Assembly (NCBI GenBank): GCA_009923345.1
Contig: RFTR01000077.1
Location: 1-8,641 of the forward strand
Direction of reading: 5' to 3'
DNA from: Betaproteobacteria bacterium
Lineage (GTDB): Bacteria; Pseudomonadota; Gammaproteobacteria; Burkholderiales; Burkholderiaceae_C
DNA: 8,641 nt
In this document: piece by piece, positions 1 through 7,045 of the stretch
Layout: every line of letters begins with the position of its first letter
Position numbering within the stretch: the stretch's first letter is position 1
The notes under the pieces: model-generated
Told to the model about the DNA's origin: nothing
Seen by the model: only the letters and a program-made list of their open reading frames with translations
The model's database searches: none
Position numbers and translations under genes: made by a program

Positions 1-7
1 TAACTTG

Positions 8-1462
8 ATGCAAGCTACGCGCCCTGCCATTGCTCTGACTGTTTGTTGCCTGATAGCGCTTGCGATTTGGCGCTTTTTTGTAGCGAGCGCATTACCGTTT
101 TCGATTGACGAAGCGTATTACGTGGCGTGGTCCAAAACGCCTGATTGGGGATACTGGACCAAACCCCCTTTTATTGCTTGGGCGATTGGCGCTGTTCGGT
201 GGGCTTGTGGGGAGTCAACTGGTTGTGTGCGCAGCGTTGCGTTGATGAGTTTCCCCATGACGAGCGCCATAGTGGGTGTTTTGACATGGCGCATTGCTAA
301 GAATGTATGGGCCGCGGCTTGTGCAGCTGTTTTGTTTGCCACCTTGCCTTTGGGTATGTTTTACGGCATTGCTGCAACAACAGATGCCTTGCTTTTGTTG
401 TGCTGGGCTGCCGCGATGTGGAGTTTGTTAGAAGCGCTGCATGGCAAGCAGTGGGCTTGGATTGTTTTAGGTATTTGTGTTGGTCTCGGTATGCTGGCTA
501 AGTATTCGATGGCGGTGATTGGCCTGTCTATTGTGCTCACGCTTTTGCATCCTGATTGGCGTGTGCAATTTCAAAAACCTTGGGCCTATATCAGTGCGTG
601 CGTCGCTTTGATCGTGTTCGCCCCGAATATTGCTTGGAATTTGGCGAACCAGATGCCAACGTTTTCCCATACGGCTGGCATCTCGCATGGGGGCAATAGC
701 TACGGACTCAACTGGCAGTCATTAGTAGAGTTTGAGGCAGCGCAATTGGTTGTTGGCGGTCCCTTGTTAGTCATCGGATTTGCAATGTGGTTGGTGCGCA
801 AAGAGTGGCGCGCCAATGCAAACGCATGGTTGTTGTTGTGTTTTGCGTTACCCATGTTGTTAGTGATTTCTGCACAAGCATTGCTCGCGCGTGCCCATGC
901 GAATTGGGCGTCTCCTGCTTATGTGGCTTTAACAATAGCTAGTGTGGTGTATTTATGGGGTAGAAAAGGGTTTTTTGGCAAACCGGCATTGGCGCTTACC
1001 TTGGTAATGAATTTGGTTCTTGGTGCTGTCCTCTACCATTTTGAAACCTTAGTCGCTAAACCATTGGGGATCACCCCCTCTGCACAAACAGACCCCTATT
1101 GGTCATTGCGCAATTGGCCAGATGCCATCGACGCGGTCAAGAGCACGCTGACAGAGGCTATGCCGCAAGAAGAATGGCGAATTGCATCAGACGACCGGGG
1201 TATGTTGTCAATCGGTCAAGCGGTTCTACACTTGCCTGCTGGTGCCGCTCTTGGATGGCAACGTAGCGACTCGCCGCAAAACCATTTTGAACAACGTTTT
1301 CCTTTGACTAAGACCTCACAACAACGCGTACTTTTGGTAACGCAAGCCAGCCAGTCCGAGGTATTGGCGCACTATCCGCATGCGCAATTTGCAAGACGTA
1401 TTGACGCAGACAAATTGTCTGACGGCGCTTTGCATTTCACTGCTTGGTGGATTAACCCTTAA
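8..1462 (+). CDS. GT39/ArnT-like integral membrane glycosyltransferase
   Basis: Inner-membrane glycosyltransferase of the GT39/PMT/ArnT superfamily. Family members take a sugar from a polyprenyl-phosphate carrier and attach it to a lipid or protein on the periplasmic side. Counting from ATG 8 (484 residues), an N-terminal membrane helix (about 7-29) leads into the first periplasmic loop with the family's acidic catalytic pair, D34-E35, in FSIDEAYY, then WGYWTKPPFIAW (47-58). TTDALLLL (124-131) and HANWASPAY (297-305) are further family-like motifs. Many hydrophobic helices run to about 345. The last 130 residues look like a soluble periplasmic domain with DDR (395-397) and a PQNHFE segment (423-428). 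It is shorter than true ArnT (about 550), so the substrate is not assigned. TTG at 5 precedes the ATG and the frame is open to the window edge, so an earlier start is possible. lptF follows after 14 bases, which hints at envelope glycolipid work. Confidence 0.85.
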   Translation: MQATRPAIALTVCCLIALAIWRFFVASALPFSIDEAYYVAWSKTPDWGYWTKPPFIAWAIGAVRWACGESTGCVRSVALMSFPMTSAIVGVLTWRIAKNVWAAACAAVLFATLPLGMFYGIAATTDALLLLCWAAAMWSLLEALHGKQWAWIVLGICVGLGMLAKYSMAVIGLSIVLTLLHPDWRVQFQKPWAYISACVALIVFAPNIAWNLANQMPTFSHTAGISHGGNSYGLNWQSLVEFEAAQLVVGGPLLVIGFAMWLVRKEWRANANAWLLLCFALPMLLVISAQALLARAHANWASPAYVALTIASVVYLWGRKGFFGKPALALTLVMNLVLGAVLYHFETLVAKPLGITPSAQTDPYWSLRNWPDAIDAVKSTLTEAMPQEEWRIASDDRGMLSIGQAVLHLPAGAALGWQRSDSPQNHFEQRFPLTKTSQQRVLLVTQASQSEVLAHYPHAQFARRIDADKLSDGALHFTAWWINP

Positions 1463-1476
1463 TCAGCGACCCCCGT

Positions 1477-2577
1477 ATGTTGTTTCAAAAATCACTTCGC
1501 AGAGAGTTGGCCCGCAGTTTTGGCGCCACCTTGGTGGTGCTGGTGACGATTGTGATGACGATAATCTTGATTCGCATCTTGGGTCAAGCATCAGCGGGCA
1601 AGGTCAATCCAACCGAAATCGGTTTGATCATGGGCTACAACTTAATTGGGCAGATGCCCACGGTGCTCACACTGAGCTTATTTGTTGCCACCGTTGGCAC
1701 GATTTCGCGCATGTATATGGAAAGCGAAATGGTAATTTGGCTCTCGAGTGGACAAAGCATGTGGTCTTTTGTGCGCCCCATCATCCAGTTCACTTGGCCC
1801 ACGCTGATTGTGGTGTTTGTGCTGGTTATTTTTGTGTGGCCCTGGTCAAACAGACAAACCATCGATTTGAAAGAACGCTTTGAGCGACGGGGTGATTTAG
1901 AGCGCGTTGCACCTGGGCAGTTTCAAGAATCAGCCAATGGTTTGCGGGTGTTTTTTATAGATAAATCTAGCTTGCAAAACAAGCAGGGTAAGAATGTTTT
2001 TATCTCAGCGACTGACCACGGCAAACAGTCGATGACCTCATCGCACAGCGGGCACATTGAGATGATTGGCGAAGACCGATTTTTGATGCTAGAGACTGGC
2101 CAGCGGGTAGAGCAAGGGCTTGGACAAGTGGAGATGAAAGTCAGTGAATTCAAAGTCTACGGAACGCGCACCGACGAAGACAGCGAAACCATCGCCCTGC
2201 CCTCAACCCGAGCCATCCCCACCGTCGTTTTGTTACAAAACCCCACGCCCTCCAACATGGGTGAGTTCAGTTGGCGCGTAGGCCTCATTGCATCCACCTT
2301 CAACTTGATGGTGATTGCCTTAGCCATTACCAGCGCCAACCCGCGCGTAGGACGCGGTGGCAATTTAGCACTGGCGATGCTAATGTTCTTGACCTACACC
2401 AACTTCATCAACCTCGGCCAAGCCTTGGTGAACGACGGCAAGATCCAGTGGTTGGTGTTTTTGTTCACCCTACATGGTGGAACTTTGCTGCTCAGCTTGG
2501 CTTGGCTGACGGTGCGGGCAAATAACTGGTCCTGGAGGCAGTTGTTGCCGAGGACAGCAAAACCGCAAGCAACATAG
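1477..2577 (+). CDS. lptF: LPS export ABC transporter permease LptF
   Basis: One of the two membrane subunits (with LptG) of the LptB2FG complex, which extracts lipopolysaccharide from the inner membrane and passes it to the LptC/LptA bridge (YjgP/YjgQ family). The 366 residues fit: three N-terminal helices at about 15-36, 47-76 and 100-123, a periplasmic beta-rich domain at about 126-262, and three C-terminal helices at about 268-287, 296-316 and 323-345. The segment at about 77-94 (SRMYMESEMVIWLSSGQS) matches the cytoplasmic coupling helix that docks on LptB, with acidic E82 and E84. The start MLFQKSLRRELARSFG is typical of betaproteobacterial LptF. It begins 14 bases after the glycosyltransferase stop with no good Shine-Dalgarno, so translational coupling is plausible. 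The partner lptG does not follow; leuC does. I prefer LptF to LptG on the N-terminal sequence. Confidence 0.92.
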   Translation: MLFQKSLRRELARSFGATLVVLVTIVMTIILIRILGQASAGKVNPTEIGLIMGYNLIGQMPTVLTLSLFVATVGTISRMYMESEMVIWLSSGQSMWSFVRPIIQFTWPTLIVVFVLVIFVWPWSNRQTIDLKERFERRGDLERVAPGQFQESANGLRVFFIDKSSLQNKQGKNVFISATDHGKQSMTSSHSGHIEMIGEDRFLMLETGQRVEQGLGQVEMKVSEFKVYGTRTDEDSETIALPSTRAIPTVVLLQNPTPSNMGEFSWRVGLIASTFNLMVIALAITSANPRVGRGGNLALAMLMFLTYTNFINLGQALVNDGKIQWLVFLFTLHGGTLLLSLAWLTVRANNWSWRQLLPRTAKPQAT

Positions 2578-2614
2578 AACCTCCGTTAGTTAGCGCCAGC
2601 GCAATCCTCCCGCG

Positions 2615-2620
2615 TAAAAT
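2615..2620 (+). promoter_or_regulatory. Possible -10 box of a leu operon promoter
   Basis: The hexamer TAAAAT matches the sigma-70 -10 consensus at five of six positions. It lies in the 70-base gap between lptF and leuC, the largest non-coding gap in the window. Transcription starting about 7 bases downstream would give a short leader of roughly 20 bases that still holds the leuC ribosome site. No good -35 is present at 15-19 bases; the best is GCGCCA (2593-2598, three of six at 16 bases). There is no room for a leucine-rich attenuator peptide. Weak evidence from sequence alone. Confidence 0.25.
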
Positions 2621-2633
2621 GTTGGGTTGTTCA

Positions 2634-2640
2634 AGAGGAA
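2634..2640 (+). promoter_or_regulatory. Ribosome binding site that fixes the leuC start
   Basis: The purine run AGAGGAA contains GAGGA (2635-2639), 8 bases before ATG 2648. A TTG codon at 2627 opens the same frame, but this site lies downstream of it and would then be inside the coding region. The site therefore supports ATG 2648, which also gives the usual LeuC N-terminus MARTLYDKIWDEH. Confidence 0.8.
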
Positions 2641-2647
2641 GACCCCC

Positions 2648-4099
2648 ATGGCCCGCACCCTGTACGACAAGATTTGGGACGAACACGTTGTCCACACCGA
2701 AGAAGACGGCACTGCCATCCTCTATATAGATAGACATCTGGTGCACGAAGTCACCAGCCCCCAAGCGTTTGAGGGCATTCGCCAGGCGGGACGCAAAGTC
2801 TGGCGCGTCAGCTCCATCGTTGCCACAGCAGACCACAACACGCCAACCACTGGCTGGGAGTTGGGTTATGACGGCATTACAGACCCCATCAGCAAAGAAC
2901 AAGTCACCACCTTAGACGCGAACATCAAAGCGTTTGGTGCGGCTGCGTTTTTCCCGTTTTTGTCAAAACGCCAAGGCATCGTCCATGTGATTGGCCCTGA
3001 AAATGGTGCTACCCTGCCCGGCATGACCGTGGTGTGCGGCGATAGCCACACCTCGACCCACGGCGCGTTTGGCGCATTGGCACATGGCATTGGCACATCT
3101 GAGGTCGAGCATGTGATGGCGACGCAAACATTGCTAGCTAAAAAAGCCAAAAACATGCGGATTTTGGTCGAAGGTACTTTGCAAAAAGGCGTTACCGCCA
3201 AAGACATCGTGTTGGCCATCATCGGCAAGATCGGCACCGCAGGTGGCACGGGCTACACCATTGAGTTTGCCGGGTCCGCCATTCGTAGCCTCAGCATGGA
3301 AGGCCGCATGACGCTTTGCAATATGGCGATTGAAGGCGGTGCGCGCGCGGGTTTGGTAGCGGTCGATGAGAAAACCATTGAATACGTCAAAGGCCGCTTG
3401 TTGGCGCCAGGCACGGACAAAGCGACTGGCAAGTTTGTTGGCGGTCCAGAGTGGGATCAAGCGGTGGCGTATTGGAAAACTTTGCACTCCGATACAGATG
3501 CCAAGTTTGATGCAACGGTCGAGTTAAACGCGGCGGACATCTTGCCCCAAGTCACGTGGGGCACCTCGCCAGAGATGGTTTTGTCAATTGACGGTCGGGT
3601 GCCAGACCCTGACAAAGAAAAAGACGTCAATAAGCGCACTGCCATTGAGCGCGCTTTGACGTATATGGGTTTGGAACCCGGCAAAGCTTTGAACGATTTG
3701 TTTGTCGACAAAGTGTTTATTGGCTCCTGCACCAACAGCCGGATTGAAGACATGCGTGAAGCAGCTGGCGTAGTGAAAAAACTCGGACTGAAAGTCGCGA
3801 AAAACATCAAACTCGCTATGGTGGTTCCAGGTTCAGGCTTGGTTAAAGAACAAGCCGAGCGCGAAGGCTTGCATGAGATTTTCAAAGCCGCTGGGTTTGA
3901 GTGGCGAGAACCAGGTTGCTCGATGTGTTTGGCCATGAATGCCGACCGTTTAGAGCCTGGTGAGCGTTGCGCCTCTACCAGCAACCGCAATTTCGAAGGC
4001 CGTCAAGGCAATGGCGGACGCACCCATTTGGTGAGCCCGGCTATGGCTGCGGCTGCAGCTGTCCATGGACACTTTGTTGACGTGCGTAAATTCGCTTAA
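2648..4099 (+). CDS. leuC: 3-isopropylmalate dehydratase large subunit
   Basis: Large subunit of isopropylmalate isomerase, which with LeuD converts 2-isopropylmalate to 3-isopropylmalate in leucine synthesis. It is an aconitase-family cytosolic 4Fe-4S enzyme. The 483 residues contain DHNTPT (62-67), GDSHTSTHGAFG (131-142) and the three cluster cysteines: C361 in FIGSCTNSR and C424 and C427 in GCSMCLAMN. GRTHLVSPAMAAAAA near the end is also typical. All expected ligands are present, so it should be active. The length is slightly above the usual 465-475; a glycine/lysine-rich stretch at about 255-266 before EWDQAVAYW looks like an extra surface loop. ATG 2648 is chosen because of the strong ribosome site 8 bases upstream. 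leuD follows after 12 bases. No leuA is nearby, which is common in this group as I recall. Confidence 0.97.
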   Translation: MARTLYDKIWDEHVVHTEEDGTAILYIDRHLVHEVTSPQAFEGIRQAGRKVWRVSSIVATADHNTPTTGWELGYDGITDPISKEQVTTLDANIKAFGAAAFFPFLSKRQGIVHVIGPENGATLPGMTVVCGDSHTSTHGAFGALAHGIGTSEVEHVMATQTLLAKKAKNMRILVEGTLQKGVTAKDIVLAIIGKIGTAGGTGYTIEFAGSAIRSLSMEGRMTLCNMAIEGGARAGLVAVDEKTIEYVKGRLLAPGTDKATGKFVGGPEWDQAVAYWKTLHSDTDAKFDATVELNAADILPQVTWGTSPEMVLSIDGRVPDPDKEKDVNKRTAIERALTYMGLEPGKALNDLFVDKVFIGSCTNSRIEDMREAAGVVKKLGLKVAKNIKLAMVVPGSGLVKEQAEREGLHEIFKAAGFEWREPGCSMCLAMNADRLEPGERCASTSNRNFEGRQGNGGRTHLVSPAMAAAAAVHGHFVDVRKFA

Positions 4100-4111
4100 A
4101 GGCCACAAGAT

Positions 4112-4756
4112 ATGCAGAAATTCACCCTACACAAAGGCCTCGTGGCGCCAATGGATCGCGAGAACGTTGATACCGACGCGATCATTCCTAAACAGTTTTT
4201 GAAGTCGATCAAAAAAACGGGCTTTGGTCCTAACTTGTTTGACGAATGGCGCTACCTCGACCATGGCGAACCTGGTCAAGACCCCGCCAGCCGCAAACCC
4301 AATCCTGATTTCGTCCTAAACCAATCCCGTTACGCTGGCGCTTCTATCCTGATAGCCCGCAAAAACTTTGGCTGCGGATCATCCCGCGAACACGCGCCTT
4401 GGGCGTTGGACCAATTTGGCTTTAGAGCTATCTTGGCGCCAAGCTTTGCTGACATCTTCTTTAACAACAGTTTTAAAAACGGCTTGTTGCCCATCGTGTT
4501 GCCCGAAGCGACTATGGACTTGTTGTTCAACGAGGCCCTGGCATTTCCTGGCTACGAACTCACGATTGACCTAGAAAAGCAAGTCATCGTGCGCCCCCAG
4601 GGCGAAGAAATTCCCTTTGAAGTGCAAGCCTTCCGCAAGTTTTGTTTGCTCAACGGTTTTGACGATATCGGTTTGACCCTGCGCCAAGCGGACAAAATCA
4701 AAGCTTTTGAAGCCGAACGCTTGGCCACCAAGCCTTGGTTGGCACATACCCTGTAA
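4112..4756 (+). CDS. leuD: 3-isopropylmalate dehydratase small subunit
   Basis: Small subunit of isopropylmalate isomerase. It supplies the swivel domain that closes over the LeuC iron-sulfur site and helps select the substrate. The 214 residues are normal for the proteobacterial form. VDTDAIIPKQFL (19-30), the loop NFGCGSSREHAPWAL (85-99) and FKNGLLPI (121-128) are the hallmark segments; the second is the aconitase swivel-domain motif that contacts substrate. Translation probably uses AAAGG at 4098-4102, which overlaps the leuC stop and sits 9 bases from ATG 4112, so leuC and leuD should be made together. The small entericidin-like gene that I recall between leuC and leuD in some relatives is absent: only 12 bases separate them. 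Confidence 0.97.
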   Translation: MQKFTLHKGLVAPMDRENVDTDAIIPKQFLKSIKKTGFGPNLFDEWRYLDHGEPGQDPASRKPNPDFVLNQSRYAGASILIARKNFGCGSSREHAPWALDQFGFRAILAPSFADIFFNNSFKNGLLPIVLPEATMDLLFNEALAFPGYELTIDLEKQVIVRPQGEEIPFEVQAFRKFCLLNGFDDIGLTLRQADKIKAFEAERLATKPWLAHTL

Positions 4757-4776
4757 TTTCCAACTTCCTATCTATT

Positions 4777-5862
4777 ATGAAAATCGCAATCTTGCCGGGT
4801 GACGGCATAGGTACTGAAATCGTGGCCGAAGCGGTCAAAGTCTTGCACGCGCTAGATCTGAAGTTTGAAAGTGAAACCGCCTTGGTAGGTGGTGCTGCGT
4901 ATGACGCGCACGGCCATCCTTTGCCTGAGTCCACCTTGAAGTTAGCCATGGCTTCTGACGCTGTCTTGTTCGGTGCCGTAGGCGACTGGAAATACGACAC
5001 CCTAGACCGACCTTTGCGACCAGAGCAGGCAATTTTGGGATTGCGCAAAAACATGGGACTTTTTGCTAATTTCCGTCCAGCGATTTGCTACGAGCAGTTG
5101 GTCGACGCATCGAGCTTGAAGCCCGCGCTCATCTCTGGCTTAGATATTTTGATCATCCGCGAACTCACGGGGGATATTTACTTTGGCCAACCCCGCGGTC
5201 GCCGTGTCGCAACAGACGGGCACTTTCCCGGCGCTGAAGAAGCGTTCGACACCATGCGCTATAGCAAACCTGAGATTGAGCGGATCGCCCATGTCGCTTT
5301 CCAAGCCGCACGCAAACGCAAAGCCGCCGGCACCGAAGGCCGTGTAACCAGCGTGGACAAAGCCAACGTGCTCGAAACCTTCCAGTTCTGGAAAGATGTG
5401 GTGAGCGAAGTGGGCCAACAATACCCTGATATCGCTCTAGACCATATGTATGTGGACAACGCCGCCATGCAGTTGGTGAAAGAGCCTAAGCGTTTTGACG
5501 TGGTGGTGACCGGCAATATGTTTGGCGACATCTTGAGTGACGAAGCCTCCATGCTCACAGGCTCTATTGGCATGCTGCCTTCTGCTAGTTTGAACAGCAA
5601 AAACCAAGGTCTCTACGAACCCAGCCACGGCAGCGCACCTGATATCGCGGGTAAAGGTATTGCCAATCCTTTGGCCACCATCCTGAGTGCCGCCATGATG
5701 TTGCGCTTCTCCTTGAACCAATCGCAAGCGGCAGACCGCATTGAAACTGCTGTGAAGAAAGTATTGGCTTCAGGTTTACGTACGACTGATATTTACAGTG
5801 AAGGCACCAGCAAGGTAGGTACTTCGCAGATGGGTGATGCGGTGGTCCAGGCTTTAGGCTAA
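4777..5862 (+). CDS. leuB: 3-isopropylmalate dehydrogenase
   Basis: NAD- and divalent-metal-dependent oxidative decarboxylation of 3-isopropylmalate to 2-oxoisocaproate, the third step of leucine synthesis, in the cytosol. The 361 residues show the beta-decarboxylating dehydrogenase pattern: GDGIGTE near the start, catalytic Y135 in ELTGDIYFG, K195 in VDKANVLE, and metal aspartates D227 (YVDNAA), D251 and D255 (FGDILSDEAS). Spacing matches the Thermus enzyme as I remember it (Y139, K185, D217, D241, D245). EPSHGSAPDIAGKG marks the nucleotide-binding end. The frame also opens at TTG 4735 inside leuD, but ATG 4777 gives the canonical MKIAILPGDGIG start. The 20 bases before it are pyrimidine-rich with no Shine-Dalgarno, so translation may rely on ribosomes coming from leuD. 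Confidence 0.97.
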   Translation: MKIAILPGDGIGTEIVAEAVKVLHALDLKFESETALVGGAAYDAHGHPLPESTLKLAMASDAVLFGAVGDWKYDTLDRPLRPEQAILGLRKNMGLFANFRPAICYEQLVDASSLKPALISGLDILIIRELTGDIYFGQPRGRRVATDGHFPGAEEAFDTMRYSKPEIERIAHVAFQAARKRKAAGTEGRVTSVDKANVLETFQFWKDVVSEVGQQYPDIALDHMYVDNAAMQLVKEPKRFDVVVTGNMFGDILSDEASMLTGSIGMLPSASLNSKNQGLYEPSHGSAPDIAGKGIANPLATILSAAMMLRFSLNQSQAADRIETAVKKVLASGLRTTDIYSEGTSKVGTSQMGDAVVQALG

Positions 5863-5892
5863 AGACTAAAATTTTCGAAAAAAGGCGTTGTC

Positions 5893-7023
5893 ATGGGTAA
5901 TTTAGTAGGTTTAGTAGGCTGGCGCGGCATGGTCGGATCGGTTTTGATCGACCGCATGTTGCAAGAAAAAGATTTCGATTTGATCGAGCCTATTTTCTTT
6001 TCCACCTCTAATGCAGGTGGCAAAGCGCCTGCTATGGCAAAAAATGAAACCACCCTCAAAGACGCCAACGATATCCAAGCACTAGCCAAGTGCGACATCA
6101 TCCTGACAGCGCAAGGGGGCGACTACACCAAAGACGTGTACCCCAAGCTCCGCGCCGCTGGTTGGAATGGCCATTGGATTGATGCGGCCTCTGCCTTGCG
6201 CATGGACAACGAGGCAGTCATCATCTTGGATCCTGTGAACCGCGACGTGATCGACTCAGCCTTATCCAAAGGCGGCAAGGTTTGGGTCGGCGGCAACTGC
6301 ACCGTGAGTTTGATGTTGATGGCCATGGGTGGTTTGTTCAAGCACGGCTTGGTCGAATGGATCAGCGCTATGACCTACCAAGCGGCTTCCGGGGCAGGCG
6401 CGCAAAACATGCGCGAACTGCTGTCGCAAATGGGCGTTCTGCACGCCGCTGTTAAAGATGACTTGGCCAACCCAGCTTCTGCCATTTTGGATATTGACCG
6501 CAAAGTCGCGGCCGCCTTGCGCGACCCTAGTTTTCCTACGAAGAACTTCCGCAACACGCCTTTGGCTGGCAGCTTGATCCCTTGGATCGATGCGCCCGTC
6601 GAACACGGACAAAGCAAGGAAGAATGGAAAGGCGGCGCCGAATGCAACAAGATTTTGGGTAACCCCGCTTTTAGAAGCGCTGGCAGTATCCCGATCGACG
6701 GCATTTGCGTGCGTATCAGCTCGATGCGCTGCCATTCACAAGGTTTAACCGTCAAACTCAACAAAGACGTGCCCATGGACGAGATCGAAAGCATCTTGGC
6801 CCAAGCCAATGATTGGGTCAAAGTGATTCCCAACGTTCGTGAAATCAGTGAACGTGAACTCACACCAGCCGCCATCACTGGCACCATGACCGTGCCAGTG
6901 GGTCGCCTACACAAGTTAGCTATGGGTAACGACTATTTGGGCGCTTTCACCGTGGGCGATCAACTCTTGTGGGGTGCCGCGGAGCCTCTACGCCGCATGT
7001 TGCGCATTTTGTTAGAGCGCTGA
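5893..7023 (+). CDS. asd: Aspartate-semialdehyde dehydrogenase
   Basis: NADPH-dependent reduction of L-aspartyl-4-phosphate to aspartate-4-semialdehyde, the branch point to diaminopimelate/lysine, threonine, methionine and isoleucine; needed for peptidoglycan. The 376 residues resemble the Gram-negative E. coli-type enzyme (about 367). Visible parts are the nucleotide-binding GWRGMVGS (9-16), active-site C136 in GGNCTVS, Q163 in TYQAASGAGAQNMREL, and R274 and H281 in VRISSMRCHS. These map closely to E. coli C135, Q162, R267 and H274, and the seven-residue R-to-H spacing is kept. AAAGG at 5881-5885, seven bases before ATG 5893, supports the start. The gap to leuB is 30 bases with no terminator hairpin, so asd may share the leu transcript. 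Confidence 0.97.
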   Translation: MGNLVGLVGWRGMVGSVLIDRMLQEKDFDLIEPIFFSTSNAGGKAPAMAKNETTLKDANDIQALAKCDIILTAQGGDYTKDVYPKLRAAGWNGHWIDAASALRMDNEAVIILDPVNRDVIDSALSKGGKVWVGGNCTVSLMLMAMGGLFKHGLVEWISAMTYQAASGAGAQNMRELLSQMGVLHAAVKDDLANPASAILDIDRKVAAALRDPSFPTKNFRNTPLAGSLIPWIDAPVEHGQSKEEWKGGAECNKILGNPAFRSAGSIPIDGICVRISSMRCHSQGLTVKLNKDVPMDEIESILAQANDWVKVIPNVREISERELTPAAITGTMTVPVGRLHKLAMGNDYLGAFTVGDQLLWGAAEPLRRMLRILLER

Positions 7024-7038
7024 AAAACCCGTTAATAT
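7009..7038 (+). promoter_or_regulatory. Possible fimV promoter inside the asd 3' end
   Basis: TTGTTA (7009-7014, four of six -35 matches) and TAATAT (7033-7038, four of six -10 matches) are separated by 18 bases. The predicted transcription start would fall at about 7045, next to the fimV ATG at 7046, and would imply a leaderless or nearly leaderless message. That agrees with the lack of a Shine-Dalgarno before fimV, but both boxes are imperfect and could be chance. Confidence 0.25.
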
Positions 7039-7045
7039 CTTGCCC

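Noticed and set aside
8..1462. T- and G-rich composition of the first gene compared with the C- and A-richer leu genes
   Set aside because: Hydrophobic membrane segments use T-rich codons, so the contrast is expected and is not by itself a sign of horizontal transfer.
1380..1883. Forward 167-codon open frame across the glycosyltransferase-lptF junction
   Set aside because: It overlaps two well-supported genes in another frame, its translation resembles no family I know, and it has no ribosome site.
2541..2573. Inverted repeat GTTGTTGC / GCAAGCAAC at the lptF end
   Set aside because: The stem is short and bulged, lies within the lptF coding sequence and has no following T run, so it is not a convincing terminator.
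3457..3990. Reverse-strand open frame of 177 codons inside leuC
   Set aside because: It lies opposite the conserved iron-sulfur cysteine region of leuC and has no recognisable domain or start signal.
6262..6914. Two long reverse-strand open frames inside asd (157 and 179 codons)
   Set aside because: They are antisense to strongly conserved asd sequence, including the active-site regions, and look like codon-pattern shadows.
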